Origin: SAR324 cluster bacterium
GTDB lineage: Bacteria > SAR324 > NAC60-12
Length of the DNA: 33,480 nt
Reading direction: 5' to 3'
NCBI GenBank assembly: GCA_028281495.1
Contig: JANQJU010000056.1
Location: 1 to 33,480, forward strand
Positions 6,734 through 15,049 of this stretch are shown here, piece by piece. Positions within the stretch are counted from its first letter, which is position 1, and every line of letters starts with the position of its first letter. Below the pieces are notes generated by a model, which saw only the letters and a list, made by a program, of their open reading frames with translations, made no database searches and was not told the DNA's origin. A program made the position numbers and the translations under genes.

Positions 6734-7945
6734 TTACCAATTGAACATGGTTCCATCCTGTAGTCGATTGATGGGGAGGTACGAACGCTGGTACGGAAAC
6801 TTTTCTGCTAAGGTTTCATTGATATCAACACCATGCCCAGGAGTCTCACCGGGTTGCAAATAACCTTCAGAAAACGTGTAGTTGTGCGGAAACACTTCGT
6901 CGATTTCAGGGGTATGGCGCATATATTCTTGGATTCCAAAATTGGGGATGGCGGTATCGAAGTGCACCAAGGTCCCGAAGCTGACTGGAGAAGCATCTGT
7001 AGGACCATGACACCCAGTTCGGACATTGTACAATGCTGCAAAATCGGCAATCCGACGCAAATGGGTCAGGCCACCAGCATGCATCACAGTGGTCCGAATG
7101 TAATCGATCAGTTGTTCTTGAATCAGGTCTTTGGCATCCCAGATGGTATTGAAGATTTCCCCAACTGCTAATGGGGTGACCGTGTGTTGACGAATCAACC
7201 GGAAGGATTCCTGATTTTCAGCCGGTACGGTATCTTCCAACCAGAAGAGGCGGAACTCTTCCAATGCTTTTCCCAACCGAGCTGCTTCAATCGGTGTGAG
7301 ACGATGATGCACATCGTGTAAAAGATGCACATCGAATCCAAACGAAATACGGAGACGTTCAAAAAGCTGGGGAATGTGGTCGAGGTATTTTTCGGTGGAC
7401 CACGTGTTTTCAGAGGGCAAATCGGCATCGGCGGGTTCGTAGAACATCTTGTCATTGGAAACCCCATAAGTGGAATCCAAACCAGGAATTCCCGTTTGTG
7501 CTCGGATAGCGAGATAGCCCATGTCAATGTACTTGGCCACTTGCTCTTGGGTTTCCGAAATATCCCGTCCATTCGCATGGCCATACACCATCACCCCATT
7601 CCGGCTTTTCCCCCCTAGCAATTGATACAGAGGCAAATTCGCAACCTTGGCTTTGATATCCCACAAGGCCATATCCACCGCGGCAATCGCACTCATGGTC
7701 ACAGGGCCTTTGCGCCAATACGCTCCCCGATAAAAGTATTGCCACGTGTCCTCAATTTGATGCGCATCCCGCCCAATCAAACAAGGGATGACATGCTCAG
7801 AAAGATACGACACGACGGCCAATTCCCGACCATTGAGCGTGGCGTCCCCAATTCCATACACACCATCTTCGGTAAGAATTTTGAGGGTTACAAAATTGCG
7901 TCCTGGGCAAGTAACAATGACTTTGGCTTCTTTGATTTTGAGCAT
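6734..7945 (-). CDS. manD: D-mannonate dehydratase, enolase superfamily (ManD/RspA type)
   Basis: A 403-aa cytosolic enzyme of the mandelate racemase/enolase superfamily, expected to dehydrate D-mannonate to 2-keto-3-deoxy-D-gluconate. The N-terminal capping domain (IKEAKVIVTCPGRNFVTLK) is highly typical. Metal ligands are D211 (HDVHHR), E237 (WLEDTVPAE) and E263 (VGEIFNTIWD). H213, H313 (GCHGPTD), Y160 and R148 match the catalytic positions described for Novosphingobium ManD with an offset of one. I chose the ATG at 7945 because AAGGAG lies 6 bases upstream; a TTG two codons earlier is less likely. No other hexuronate gene (uxaC, uxuB, kdgK) lies nearby, so the pathway role is open. The cyclase gene lies 63 bases upstream on the same strand. 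Confidence 0.93.
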   Translation of the reverse strand: MLKIKEAKVIVTCPGRNFVTLKILTEDGVYGIGDATLNGRELAVVSYLSEHVIPCLIGRDAHQIEDTWQYFYRGAYWRKGPVTMSAIAAVDMALWDIKAKVANLPLYQLLGGKSRNGVMVYGHANGRDISETQEQVAKYIDMGYLAIRAQTGIPGLDSTYGVSNDKMFYEPADADLPSENTWSTEKYLDHIPQLFERLRISFGFDVHLLHDVHHRLTPIEAARLGKALEEFRLFWLEDTVPAENQESFRLIRQHTVTPLAVGEIFNTIWDAKDLIQEQLIDYIRTTVMHAGGLTHLRRIADFAALYNVRTGCHGPTDASPVSFGTLVHFDTAIPNFGIQEYMRHTPEIDEVFPHNYTFSEGYLQPGETPGHGVDINETLAEKFPYQRSYLPINRLQDGTMFNW

Positions 7946-8008
7946 AAACAACTCCTTGTTGAAAGGGGGTTTGGAGGAATTTGAGAATGAAGAAAGTTTG
8001 CTGAACGT

Positions 8009-9280
8009 TCAGAAATTTTGATTGCTTGATGAGGCGGTGCTAGACGGAAATTGCACAAAATACATTTCGATTTCCCCACGGTTTTTCACGGGGATGCGAC
8101 CTCGAGATTCACAAGAGAAGTGGTGTTTCACCAGATCATAGACATCTTTAGAAATATTGATTTTTCCTGCCTCTCCATAAGATTCCATCCGAGACGCCAC
8201 GTTCACCGTATCCCCCCAAATATCATAAGCAAATTTTTGTTCACCGATCACGCCTGCAATGACTTCACCCGTATGGATACCCACTCGAAGATCCCAATCT
8301 AAAGGACCATACGAATGGGATTGTTGACGCCATTGCTGCATGAATTGTAACATCGCAATGCCGACTTCAACCGCTTGAATCGCATGATCTTGGAGCGGAG
8401 TCGGGACGCCGCCAGCACACATGTAAGCATCGCCAATCGTTTTAATTTTTTCAAAACGATGCTTCATGGTGATTTGATCAAAGGCAAGGAAACAATCATT
8501 CAAGGCACCCACGATGGCTTGTGGGGAAAGCTGATGAGCAGAATGGGTGAAACCTTTGATATCAGCAAACACCACGGTCACATTTTGATAAAGCTTCGGA
8601 ACACTCTCTCCTTGAACTTTGAGTTCTTCAGCAATGGACTGGGGAAGAATATTGAGGAGAAGCGATTCAGAAATGCTTTTTTCCTGAAATAGCTTCTGCA
8701 TATAAAAATTCAATGTCACTGCAATGAACACCATCAGCGTGATCATTGTATTTGCATATAAATAGCCTTCCACCCAGCCAGGAAACCGACTGGCATCTTG
8801 CCCCACCCAAGGCTCGATAAATCCTAAGATCAAGGTGATCCCTACGATGACTCCTAGCGTGATCAGCTTCGGTTTTAGGGTTTGAAACCCGACCACAGCA
8901 TAAATAGAGGCAGAGATCATCCAATACGCCGTTCCTGCTGATCCCACAAAGCCTCCCATCAGGATCTGATTGATTGCAGGCAACGTGGCGGTAATCGCAA
9001 TAGCACCACCAACAAACACCGACCAATTTTTATAACAATAAAAATGAACCAACAACAGCACCAGCACCAGCACCATGACCGAGGTGAGCCAGCCCACTTC
9101 TGGATGGCCATAGGACGCCACAAACCACCCCAAGCCTAAGGTATTAAAAATCCCCAAAAGCATGGCAATCACTCCAATTTTTTTAAGAAGTTGGAGTTCT
9201 TGAGAGTCCTCCTCCAATACAAAGTGATCCAATGCCTGCCATCCTCGCAGGAGTCTATTTTTTAAGGCATTGTGGTTCAT
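8009..9280 (-). CDS. Membrane-bound class III adenylate cyclase
   Basis: A 423-aa protein. About six hydrophobic helices fill residues 35-195, followed by a linker (KSISESLLLNILPQSIAEEL) typical of membrane cyclases and a catalytic domain from about 230. Metal-binding aspartates are D240 (VVFADIKGFT) and D284 (TIGDAYM). Purine-selecting residues fit ATP: Lys in EKIKTIG (278/280) and D353 in AYDIWGD. Transition-state residues N360 and R364 (NVASRM) are present. With one complete domain it should work as a homodimer making cAMP. I chose the ATG at 9280 because AGAGG lies 8 bases upstream; the TTG at 9301 is weaker. A Crp/Fnr-family protein is encoded at 28748, but a link is speculative. Confidence 0.9.
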   Translation of the reverse strand: MNHNALKNRLLRGWQALDHFVLEEDSQELQLLKKIGVIAMLLGIFNTLGLGWFVASYGHPEVGWLTSVMVLVLVLLLVHFYCYKNWSVFVGGAIAITATLPAINQILMGGFVGSAGTAYWMISASIYAVVGFQTLKPKLITLGVIVGITLILGFIEPWVGQDASRFPGWVEGYLYANTMITLMVFIAVTLNFYMQKLFQEKSISESLLLNILPQSIAEELKVQGESVPKLYQNVTVVFADIKGFTHSAHQLSPQAIVGALNDCFLAFDQITMKHRFEKIKTIGDAYMCAGGVPTPLQDHAIQAVEVGIAMLQFMQQWRQQSHSYGPLDWDLRVGIHTGEVIAGVIGEQKFAYDIWGDTVNVASRMESYGEAGKINISKDVYDLVKHHFSCESRGRIPVKNRGEIEMYFVQFPSSTASSSNQNF

Positions 9281-9393
9281 CGGGGCAACCTCTATGTGCA
9301 ACGATGATGATGCAACGAAGTAGTACTAAATAGGTCGATAGAGAAGAGAATAAAACAATTGTTTTTTATTGAGAATGTGGTTCAATCGAAAGG

Positions 9394-9431
9394 TTTTTGA
9401 ATGGCTCTATCCTATTGATAGGGTTCAAAAA
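9394..9431. repeat. Long interrupted inverted repeat between divergent genes
   Basis: Outer arms TTTTTGAA (9394-9401) and TTCAAAAA (9424-9431) enclose a 7-bp inner stem, CTCTATC (9405-9411) with GATAGGG (9417-9423, one G-T pair), with a 3-base bulge and a 5-base loop. It lies between the cyclase (-) and repeat-protein (+) starts, so it is not at the end of either gene. No T tract follows it on either strand. Confidence 0.6.
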
Positions 9432-9523
9432 CGAATAAGAAAGCTTCTCATTTAAGGCGCGGATAAATGAATTACTATCTATAAACAGCAGTCGATAAAA
9501 CGAATATAATTTTGGAGGTAACA

Positions 9524-10579
9524 ATGCCCAAATTTTTCTTAGTTTTATGTGTGTTACTGTCATTGGTGGGTTTCTCTAATGCACAGAATATCCCTGAATC
9601 CGCGCAATCGCAGATCAAGCAATTGGCGGTAGAAAAATACCCGAATGATTACGAGATGCAGGCGTTCAAAATACGCCAACAAAGCAAAGCATATCTCGCG
9701 GTTCAGGAATTTTCTGCAACAGATCTTCCACAAAACACATTCCAACAAATCAAAGAAGCGGCTTTGAATCGGTATTCCAATGACTACGAGATGCAGATTT
9801 TTAAGATGAAGCAACAAGTCAACGCCTATAGAAAGGTCCAACAATTCTCAAACCCACAAGTCCCTCCAGAGGTCTTTGCAAAAATTAAGGAACAAGCAAT
9901 TCAAAGGTATGCGACTGACTATGAGATGCAACTATTTAAAATAAAACAGCAAACGAAAGCTTACTTAAAGACCCATAATCCGTCTCAAACAGCCGCTAAG
10001 CAAAAGCCCTCTCCACCGAAAAAAACAACCAAAGGTTCTTCACAATCAGGCCAAATTCCTGATGACATTCTTCAGCAGATTAAAAAACAGCAGGCAGCAG
10101 AGCATCCCGATAATTTTGTCATGCAAAAGATGATGGTGAATTCACATGTCAAAGCCTATCAGGAAGTACAAAATTATAGAGCTGATGCGATTCCTGCCAA
10201 CATTTTGAAAACGATCAAACAAAAGCAAGTGAACGAACATCCAAAGAATTACATCATGCAGAAAATGATGATTGATTCAAATGTTAAAGCGTATCAGGAA
10301 GTACAAAATTATAGAGCTGATGCGATTCCTGCCAACACCTTGAAAACGATCAAACAAAAGCAAGTGAATGAGCATCCAACGAATTATATCATGCAGAAAA
10401 TGATGATCGATGCCGATGTCAAAGCTTATAAAGAGATCGCGAACTACAGCGCAAACGATGTACCTGGAGAAGTATTAACGCGCATTCGAACAAAGCATGA
10501 AGCTCAATTTCCTAACAACTATATTATGCAGAAAATGATGATTGATGCGGACGTGAAAGCCTATAGAGAACTACAATAA
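9524..10579 (+). CDS. Secreted protein of seven 45-residue repeats
   Basis: A 351-aa exported protein. Residues 1-20 are a clear signal peptide (MPKFFLVLCVLLSLVGFSNA, cleavage before QN). The rest is seven copies of a 45-residue unit: three copies with the core Y-x-x-DYEMQ-x-FK, a basic Ser/Pro/Lys linker (about residues 155-180), then four copies with the core HPxNYIMQKMMID. The shared skeleton is (I/V/L)P, IK about seven residues on, MQ at 23-24 and AY at 34-35 of the unit. It looks all-helical, two helices per unit. GGAGG (9514-9518) lies 5 bases before the ATG. I know no named family. A periplasmic binding or scaffold role is a guess; no enzyme motif is visible. Confidence 0.82.
   Translation: MPKFFLVLCVLLSLVGFSNAQNIPESAQSQIKQLAVEKYPNDYEMQAFKIRQQSKAYLAVQEFSATDLPQNTFQQIKEAALNRYSNDYEMQIFKMKQQVNAYRKVQQFSNPQVPPEVFAKIKEQAIQRYATDYEMQLFKIKQQTKAYLKTHNPSQTAAKQKPSPPKKTTKGSSQSGQIPDDILQQIKKQQAAEHPDNFVMQKMMVNSHVKAYQEVQNYRADAIPANILKTIKQKQVNEHPKNYIMQKMMIDSNVKAYQEVQNYRADAIPANTLKTIKQKQVNEHPTNYIMQKMMIDADVKAYKEIANYSANDVPGEVLTRIRTKHEAQFPNNYIMQKMMIDADVKAYRELQ
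10157..10337 (+). repeat. 135-bp direct repeat inside the repeat-protein gene
   Basis: A 46-base stretch at 10157-10202 recurs exactly at 10292-10337, 135 bases (45 codons) apart, and flanking sequence is also near-identical. Units 4 to 6 of the protein therefore arose by recent duplication, and the array could change copy number by recombination. Confidence 0.85.
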
Positions 10580-10586
10580 TCAACCC

Positions 10587-11195
10587 TCACCCCATCGAAA
10601 ACTGCATCAGCTGCCGTGTATAAACATCGGCTCGATATGCTGCTACAAAATCCAACCCTAGCATGAGGGTGCTTTGCAGGGCCAAGCCAATTCCCACTCC
10701 TTTGAGCAGTTCGTGTTTTTTCTGTCGGGCCAAAAGAAAGAGGCCCGCAGCCACGGCCAAGAAAGTGAGTTCTAGGTAGCGGTATATATCGAACCAGAAG
10801 TTCACAGGTTCCATCCGAGCCATTTCTTGGGCGCGGTATTCCATGGGGTTTTGGCTTATCAAGGCAAGCAGATCTGTGACTTGCTGATCGGTACGCCAAA
10901 AAATGGTGCCCCCCACAATCAATTGAATCAGACCGATTGCCAGGATCGGATACACCATCCCCCGCCATAGACGATTATCCGTTTTCCAATTGTACAATCC
11001 CCACACGAAGGACATCCCTCCTAGATACAGGAAGAAGATGCTTTCCACTTTCTCCTCATAAAAATATTGCCGCATCTGGCTTTGCATGATTTCTACAGCC
11101 GAGGCGACAGCACTTGTTCCTACACCTTGTGCGTGAAGAGCGAGCCAACAAACAACAAGAAACAAGAAAAGTAAGCAGGGATGTTGAATTTTCAT
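10587..11195 (-). CDS. Conserved-looking membrane protein, unknown function
   Basis: A 202-aa membrane protein I do not recognise. It starts with a signal-peptide-like segment (LLFLFLVVCWLALHAQG) and has about four further hydrophobic helices: around IFFLYLGGMSFVWGLY, YPILAIGLIQLIVGGTIFW, YLELTFLAVAAGLFLLA and GVGIGLALQSTLMLGLDFV. Between helices lies an amphipathic stretch with ISQNPMEYRAQEMARMEPV. GAGGA lies 8 bases before the ATG. It converges on the repeat-protein gene with only 7 bases between stops, so the two are not co-transcribed. No catalytic motif is evident. Confidence 0.7.
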   Translation of the reverse strand: MKIQHPCLLFLFLVVCWLALHAQGVGTSAVASAVEIMQSQMRQYFYEEKVESIFFLYLGGMSFVWGLYNWKTDNRLWRGMVYPILAIGLIQLIVGGTIFWRTDQQVTDLLALISQNPMEYRAQEMARMEPVNFWFDIYRYLELTFLAVAAGLFLLARQKKHELLKGVGIGLALQSTLMLGLDFVAAYRADVYTRQLMQFSMG

Positions 11196-11252
11196 AAGGA
11201 CGTTCCTCGATTTTTAGTTAGGTTGATGCAAGAATTGAAAAATAGACAATCC

Positions 11253-11271
11253 CTACCTATAGCGGAGGTAG
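11253..11271. repeat. Small inverted repeat in the 11196-11493 gap
   Basis: CTACCT (11253-11258) and AGGTAG (11266-11271) flank a 7-base loop. No T tract follows. The rest of this gap holds no gene I can support apart from the possible decayed reading frame at 11321-11470. Confidence 0.3.
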
Positions 11272-11320
11272 AGTAGGAATGGAGGCGGGGAATGTCAACT
11301 CAACTAGCGGCAAAAAGGAG

Positions 11321-11470
11321 TCATTGCAAAATAGAACCGACAGAGTTATAGACTTCGGGGTAATAAACTGTTTTAGCCGCTTGCATGTCACGGACGTCGT
11401 TAGCGCTCACGGGGACTTCTGGTTCCTAGAATCAGTCCCTGACTTCAAGCGTTTTCCCAAACATTGAAAC
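11321..11470 (-). pseudogene. Possible decayed reading frame on the minus strand
   Basis: One minus-strand frame reads MFGKTLEVRD, stop, F, stop, then 34 residues beginning EPEVPVSANDVRDMQAAK and including TVYYPEVYNSVG, ending at a TGA at 11321-11323. The 34-residue part has protein-like composition, and the two stops are single-base changes away from sense codons. I recognise no family. It may be chance. Confidence 0.22.
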
Positions 11471-11493
11471 CAATAACTGAAAAAGAGGTGTGT

Positions 11494-13038
11494 ATGAAAA
11501 AATTCATGCTGTTGTGTTTAAGCGTCCTGTTGTTGGGTATGGGAGTCCATGCCAAGACACTGCGATTGGCTATGGATGCGGACCCAGTTTCCTTAGACCC
11601 GCATATGCAACTATCGGGTGGCATGTTGCAGTATTCGCACATGGTCTTCGATCCGTTAGTACGCTGGACCAAGGACATGGGGTTTGAAGCACGACTGGCA
11701 ACCAAATGGGAACGAGTGGATGATCGCACCACTCGCTTCTACCTCCGCAAAGGAGTGAAATTTCATAGTGGTAATGCTTTTACTGCCCAAGACGTTGTAT
11801 GGACGGTTGACCGTTTGAAAAAAAGCCCGGATTTCAAAGGTTTGTTCGAACCCTTCGTCGGCGCCAAAGCAGTGGATGATCACACAGTTGACCTCATCAC
11901 GAAAGAACCGTATGGCTTGGTGATGAACATGGCTACCTACGTTTTTCCCATGGATAGCAAATTCTACACAGGCACCGATGACAGTGGGCAATCGAAAGAT
12001 CTGATCAACAAAACGGGACCTTCCTTTGCCAATACCAACGAATCGGGTACAGGCAAGTATCGGGTGACCGAGCGAGAGCAAGGCGTTCGTGTGGTCTTCG
12101 AAAGATTTGCAGATTACTGGGACACCAGTTCTCCTGGCAACATTGATAAAATCGTCCTCACACCAATTAAGAAAGATGCCACTCGTGTGGCAGCTCTCCT
12201 TTCTGGTGACGTGGATTTCATCATGCCCGTGCCCCCCCAAGATTATGATCGTATTGAAAAAAGTTCGAATGACCAACTGGTGACTATGTCGGGAAGCCGG
12301 ATCATCACTTTCCAAATCAATCAGAATCGGGTGGAAGCCTTCAAAGACAAGCGGGTGCGCCAAGCCATTGCTTATGCGGTGAACAACGAAGGCATTGTTA
12401 AAAAAATCATGAAGCGTGCGGCCACGGTTGCCGGGCAGCAAGGCCCTGAAGGGTTTGCTGGATTTGTGAGTGATCTGAAGCCTCGTTATGATCTCAAAAA
12501 AGCCAAAGCTTTGATGGAAGAGGCGGGGTATGGTGACGGATTCACCATCAGTATGATTGCGCCCAACAATCGCTATGTGAACGATGAAAAGATCGCCGAA
12601 GCTGTGGCCTCCATGCTGTCGAAGATCAACATCAAAGTGAACTTGAAAACCATGCCGAAAGCACAATATTGGAACGAGTTTGATAAACGAGTCGCCGACA
12701 TGCAAATGATTGGATGGCATCCCGATACGGAAGATTCCGCCAACTACACCGAGTACCTGTTGTTGACTCCTGATGAGTCCACTGGTTACGGTCAATACAA
12801 CAGTGGCAATTTTAGCAATGCTCAAGTAAACGACCTGATTGCCAAAAGCAGTACCGAAACCGATCCCATGAAACGGAACATGTTGCTGCAACAAGTGGAG
12901 CAAATCCTCTACGATGAAGCTGCGTTTCTGCCGTTGCATTGGCAAAATCTGTCGTGGGCTGGCAAGACAAGCCTCGACATTGAAGCCATCGTCAACAAAC
13001 AAAACTTTCCTTATTTTGGCGACCTTGTCATGAAGTAA
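11494..13038 (+). CDS. Peptide/dipeptide-type ABC transporter substrate-binding protein
   Basis: A 514-aa periplasmic binding protein of the SBP_bac_5 (DppA/OppA) family. The signal peptide MKKFMLLCLSVLLLGMGVHA is followed by the typical opening TLRLAMDADPVSLDPH. Family landmarks include VFDPLVRW, FYLRKGVKFHSGNAFTAQDVVWT, RQAIAYAVNNEGIVKKI and the C-terminal LPLHW. I chose the ATG at 11494, preceded by AGAGGTG; an in-frame TTG at 11464 would spoil the signal peptide. It is first in a five-gene importer set in the order binding protein, two permeases, two ATPases. The ligand could be peptide, but this family also binds nickel, sugars and opines, so specificity is open. Confidence 0.92.
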   Translation: MKKFMLLCLSVLLLGMGVHAKTLRLAMDADPVSLDPHMQLSGGMLQYSHMVFDPLVRWTKDMGFEARLATKWERVDDRTTRFYLRKGVKFHSGNAFTAQDVVWTVDRLKKSPDFKGLFEPFVGAKAVDDHTVDLITKEPYGLVMNMATYVFPMDSKFYTGTDDSGQSKDLINKTGPSFANTNESGTGKYRVTEREQGVRVVFERFADYWDTSSPGNIDKIVLTPIKKDATRVAALLSGDVDFIMPVPPQDYDRIEKSSNDQLVTMSGSRIITFQINQNRVEAFKDKRVRQAIAYAVNNEGIVKKIMKRAATVAGQQGPEGFAGFVSDLKPRYDLKKAKALMEEAGYGDGFTISMIAPNNRYVNDEKIAEAVASMLSKINIKVNLKTMPKAQYWNEFDKRVADMQMIGWHPDTEDSANYTEYLLLTPDESTGYGQYNSGNFSNAQVNDLIAKSSTETDPMKRNMLLQQVEQILYDEAAFLPLHWQNLSWAGKTSLDIEAIVNKQNFPYFGDLVMK

Positions 13039-13092
13039 AGGTGTTGAGTAAGGACACAACATTAACCCTGTGACCCCCTATCGAGGTTCTCC

Positions 13093-14067
13093 ATGTTTGC
13101 CTTTATCATTCGACGTATTGGACAAGCAATTTTAGTGATGTTGATCATCAGTTTCATCGGATTTTCGATCCAATATCAGGTAGGGGATCCGATTCGAGAT
13201 TTGGTGGGCGAATCGGTTTCATATGCGGAACGAGAACGACTTCGGACCGAATTGGGATTGAACGATCCGTTCTTTGTGCAATACGGTCGATTTGTGATGA
13301 ATGCTGCCCAAGGAGACTTGGGGCGCTCCTACTTTTTTCGGAAACCGGCATTGGAAGTCATCTTAGACAAAGCGCCTGCCACCATTGAATTGGTATTCGC
13401 TTCGGCATGCCTGATTATTTTTCTGTCGGTACCGCTGGGAATTTATGCGGCGATTTATCCGCAAAAATGGTTCTCGCGGTTGGTGATGGGGGCAAGCATT
13501 GTGGGGGTCTCCATTCCGGTCTTTTTGACCGCAATTTTGTTGATCTATGTGTTTGCAGTAGGACTCCAATGGCTTCCTTCGTATGGACGGGGGGAGACGG
13601 TCAATATTGCTGGGTGGGATACAGGATTTCTCACCCTGGATGGCTTGGCCCATCTCATCTTGCCGAGTGTGGCGTTGTCTTCGATCATGTTGCCTCTGTT
13701 CATTCGTCTGATCCGGGCAGAAATGATGGAAGTGCTGCAAACCGAATATATCAAATTTGCCTATGCCAAGGGCTTGAAGAAGTGGCGCATTTGGTGGATT
13801 CATGCTTTCAAAAACACATTGCTTCCGGTCATTACGGTAGGAGGGGTTCAATTGGGAGTCATGATCGCGTTCACGATTTTAACCGAAACCGTGTTTCAGT
13901 GGCAGGGGATGGGATTTCTGTTTTATGAAGCAGTGGAACGCGCCGATACCACCTTGCTGGTCGCCTATTTGATGTTTGTGGGGTTACTCTTTGTGATCAC
14001 CAACACGATTGTTGATCTCATTTACGGCTATGTGAACCCAATGGTACGGGTCACGAAACAATCCTGA
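13093..14067 (+). CDS. ABC importer permease, DppB/OppB-like
   Basis: A 324-aa inner-membrane permease with about six helices. The N-terminus MFAFIIRRIGQAILVMLIISFIGF is the standard DppB/OppB opening, followed by GDPIRDLVG and the periplasmic loop ending GDLGRSYFF. The cytoplasmic EAA loop, TEYIKFAYAKGLKKWRIWW, is the ATPase docking site. GAGG lies 6 bases before the ATG and the gene begins 54 bases after the binding protein. It should pair with the next permease to form the channel. Confidence 0.93.
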   Translation: MFAFIIRRIGQAILVMLIISFIGFSIQYQVGDPIRDLVGESVSYAERERLRTELGLNDPFFVQYGRFVMNAAQGDLGRSYFFRKPALEVILDKAPATIELVFASACLIIFLSVPLGIYAAIYPQKWFSRLVMGASIVGVSIPVFLTAILLIYVFAVGLQWLPSYGRGETVNIAGWDTGFLTLDGLAHLILPSVALSSIMLPLFIRLIRAEMMEVLQTEYIKFAYAKGLKKWRIWWIHAFKNTLLPVITVGGVQLGVMIAFTILTETVFQWQGMGFLFYEAVERADTTLLVAYLMFVGLLFVITNTIVDLIYGYVNPMVRVTKQS

Positions 14068-14124
14068 TATCTAAGACACACTCTACCTTTTCAATGGACA
14101 CAGTCGAGCATAAGAAAGTCTGCT

Positions 14125-15036
14125 ATGTGGCAACGATTCAAGGATTCTTATTTATTGTATAGCTTCCGCCGAGACCCGGTAGCGATTGTGAGTTTTGTGA
14201 TCTTGTTCGTTATGGTGTTCATGAGCCTGGGGTCTCCCTTGATCGCGACACACGATCCTTATGATGCCGCAGCGCTCGACATTATGGATTCCGAAACTCC
14301 GCCCTTATGGATGGAAGAAGGCAACGAACGATTTCTCCTCGGCACGGATGCGCAAGGCCGAGATCTGTGGAGCGCGATGCTCTATGGTGCTCGTGTTTCC
14401 TTGATCATCGGAATCGGGGCGGTTTTGCTGCAAGCTCTGCTGGGGGTGACAATCGGAGTGATTGCCGGATATGTAGGAGGGCGGCTCGATGGCTTTTTGA
14501 TGCGCCTTGCAGATGTGCAATTGTCGTTTTCTACCTTAATGGTGGCCATCTTCATGAGCGCGATTTTCCAAGCTGCGTTTGGAGTGGAAAAATTCGAAGA
14601 ATTTGCTATTCCGTTTCTCATTCTAGTGATCGGGTTTGCTGAATGGCCTCAATACGCCCGCACGGTTCGTGCGTCTGTGTTGGCAGAACGCCGTAAAGAA
14701 TATGTTGAAGCGGCTCGTGTGATTGGGCTGAAACCGCAGCGTATCATGTGGCGTCATATCTTACCCAACACACTGTCCCCGGTATTGGTCATTTCCACGG
14801 TACAAGTAGCCAATGCGGTTATGAGTGAAGCCGCTCTTTCGTTTTTGGGGCTGGGCATGCCGGTGACCAAACCATCGCTCGGTTCTTTGATCAACGTAGG
14901 GTTTGAATATATTTTTAGTGGCTCCTGGTGGATCACGCTGTTTCCAGGAGTTGTTTTGGTGACTTTGATTTTGGTCATCAACCTATTGGGAGACTGGCTG
15001 CGTGATGTCCTGAACCCAAAATTGTACAAACATTGA
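14125..15036 (+). CDS. ABC importer permease, DppC/OppC-like
   Basis: A 303-aa inner-membrane permease. It has the DppC/OppC features: an N-terminal cytoplasmic stretch with FRRDPVAIVSFVILF, the LLGTDAQGRDLWSAMLYGARVS region, and the EAA loop RKEYVEAARVIGLKPQRIMW followed by HILPNTLSPVLV. GLGMPVTKPSLGSLI near the C-terminus is also typical. The ribosome site before the ATG is weak (AAGAAAG), so translation may be coupled to the upstream permease 57 bases away. The insert LDIMDSETPPLWMEEGNE lengthens the first periplasmic loop. Confidence 0.93.
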   Translation: MWQRFKDSYLLYSFRRDPVAIVSFVILFVMVFMSLGSPLIATHDPYDAAALDIMDSETPPLWMEEGNERFLLGTDAQGRDLWSAMLYGARVSLIIGIGAVLLQALLGVTIGVIAGYVGGRLDGFLMRLADVQLSFSTLMVAIFMSAIFQAAFGVEKFEEFAIPFLILVIGFAEWPQYARTVRASVLAERRKEYVEAARVIGLKPQRIMWRHILPNTLSPVLVISTVQVANAVMSEAALSFLGLGMPVTKPSLGSLINVGFEYIFSGSWWITLFPGVVLVTLILVINLLGDWLRDVLNPKLYKH

Positions 15037-15049
15037 GGATTGAAACCTT

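Noticed and set aside
9505..9510. TATAAT just before the repeat-protein gene as its -10
   Set aside because: It would put the transcript start inside or after the ribosome site at 9514-9518.
11279..11467. 62-aa plus-strand open frame before the ABC binding protein
   Set aside because: No ribosome site, polar composition without pattern; the minus-strand reading in the same place is more protein-like.
11656..13062. 468-aa minus-strand open frame opposite the binding protein
   Set aside because: It is a shadow of a clear SBP_bac_5 gene; the translation has no recognisable domain.
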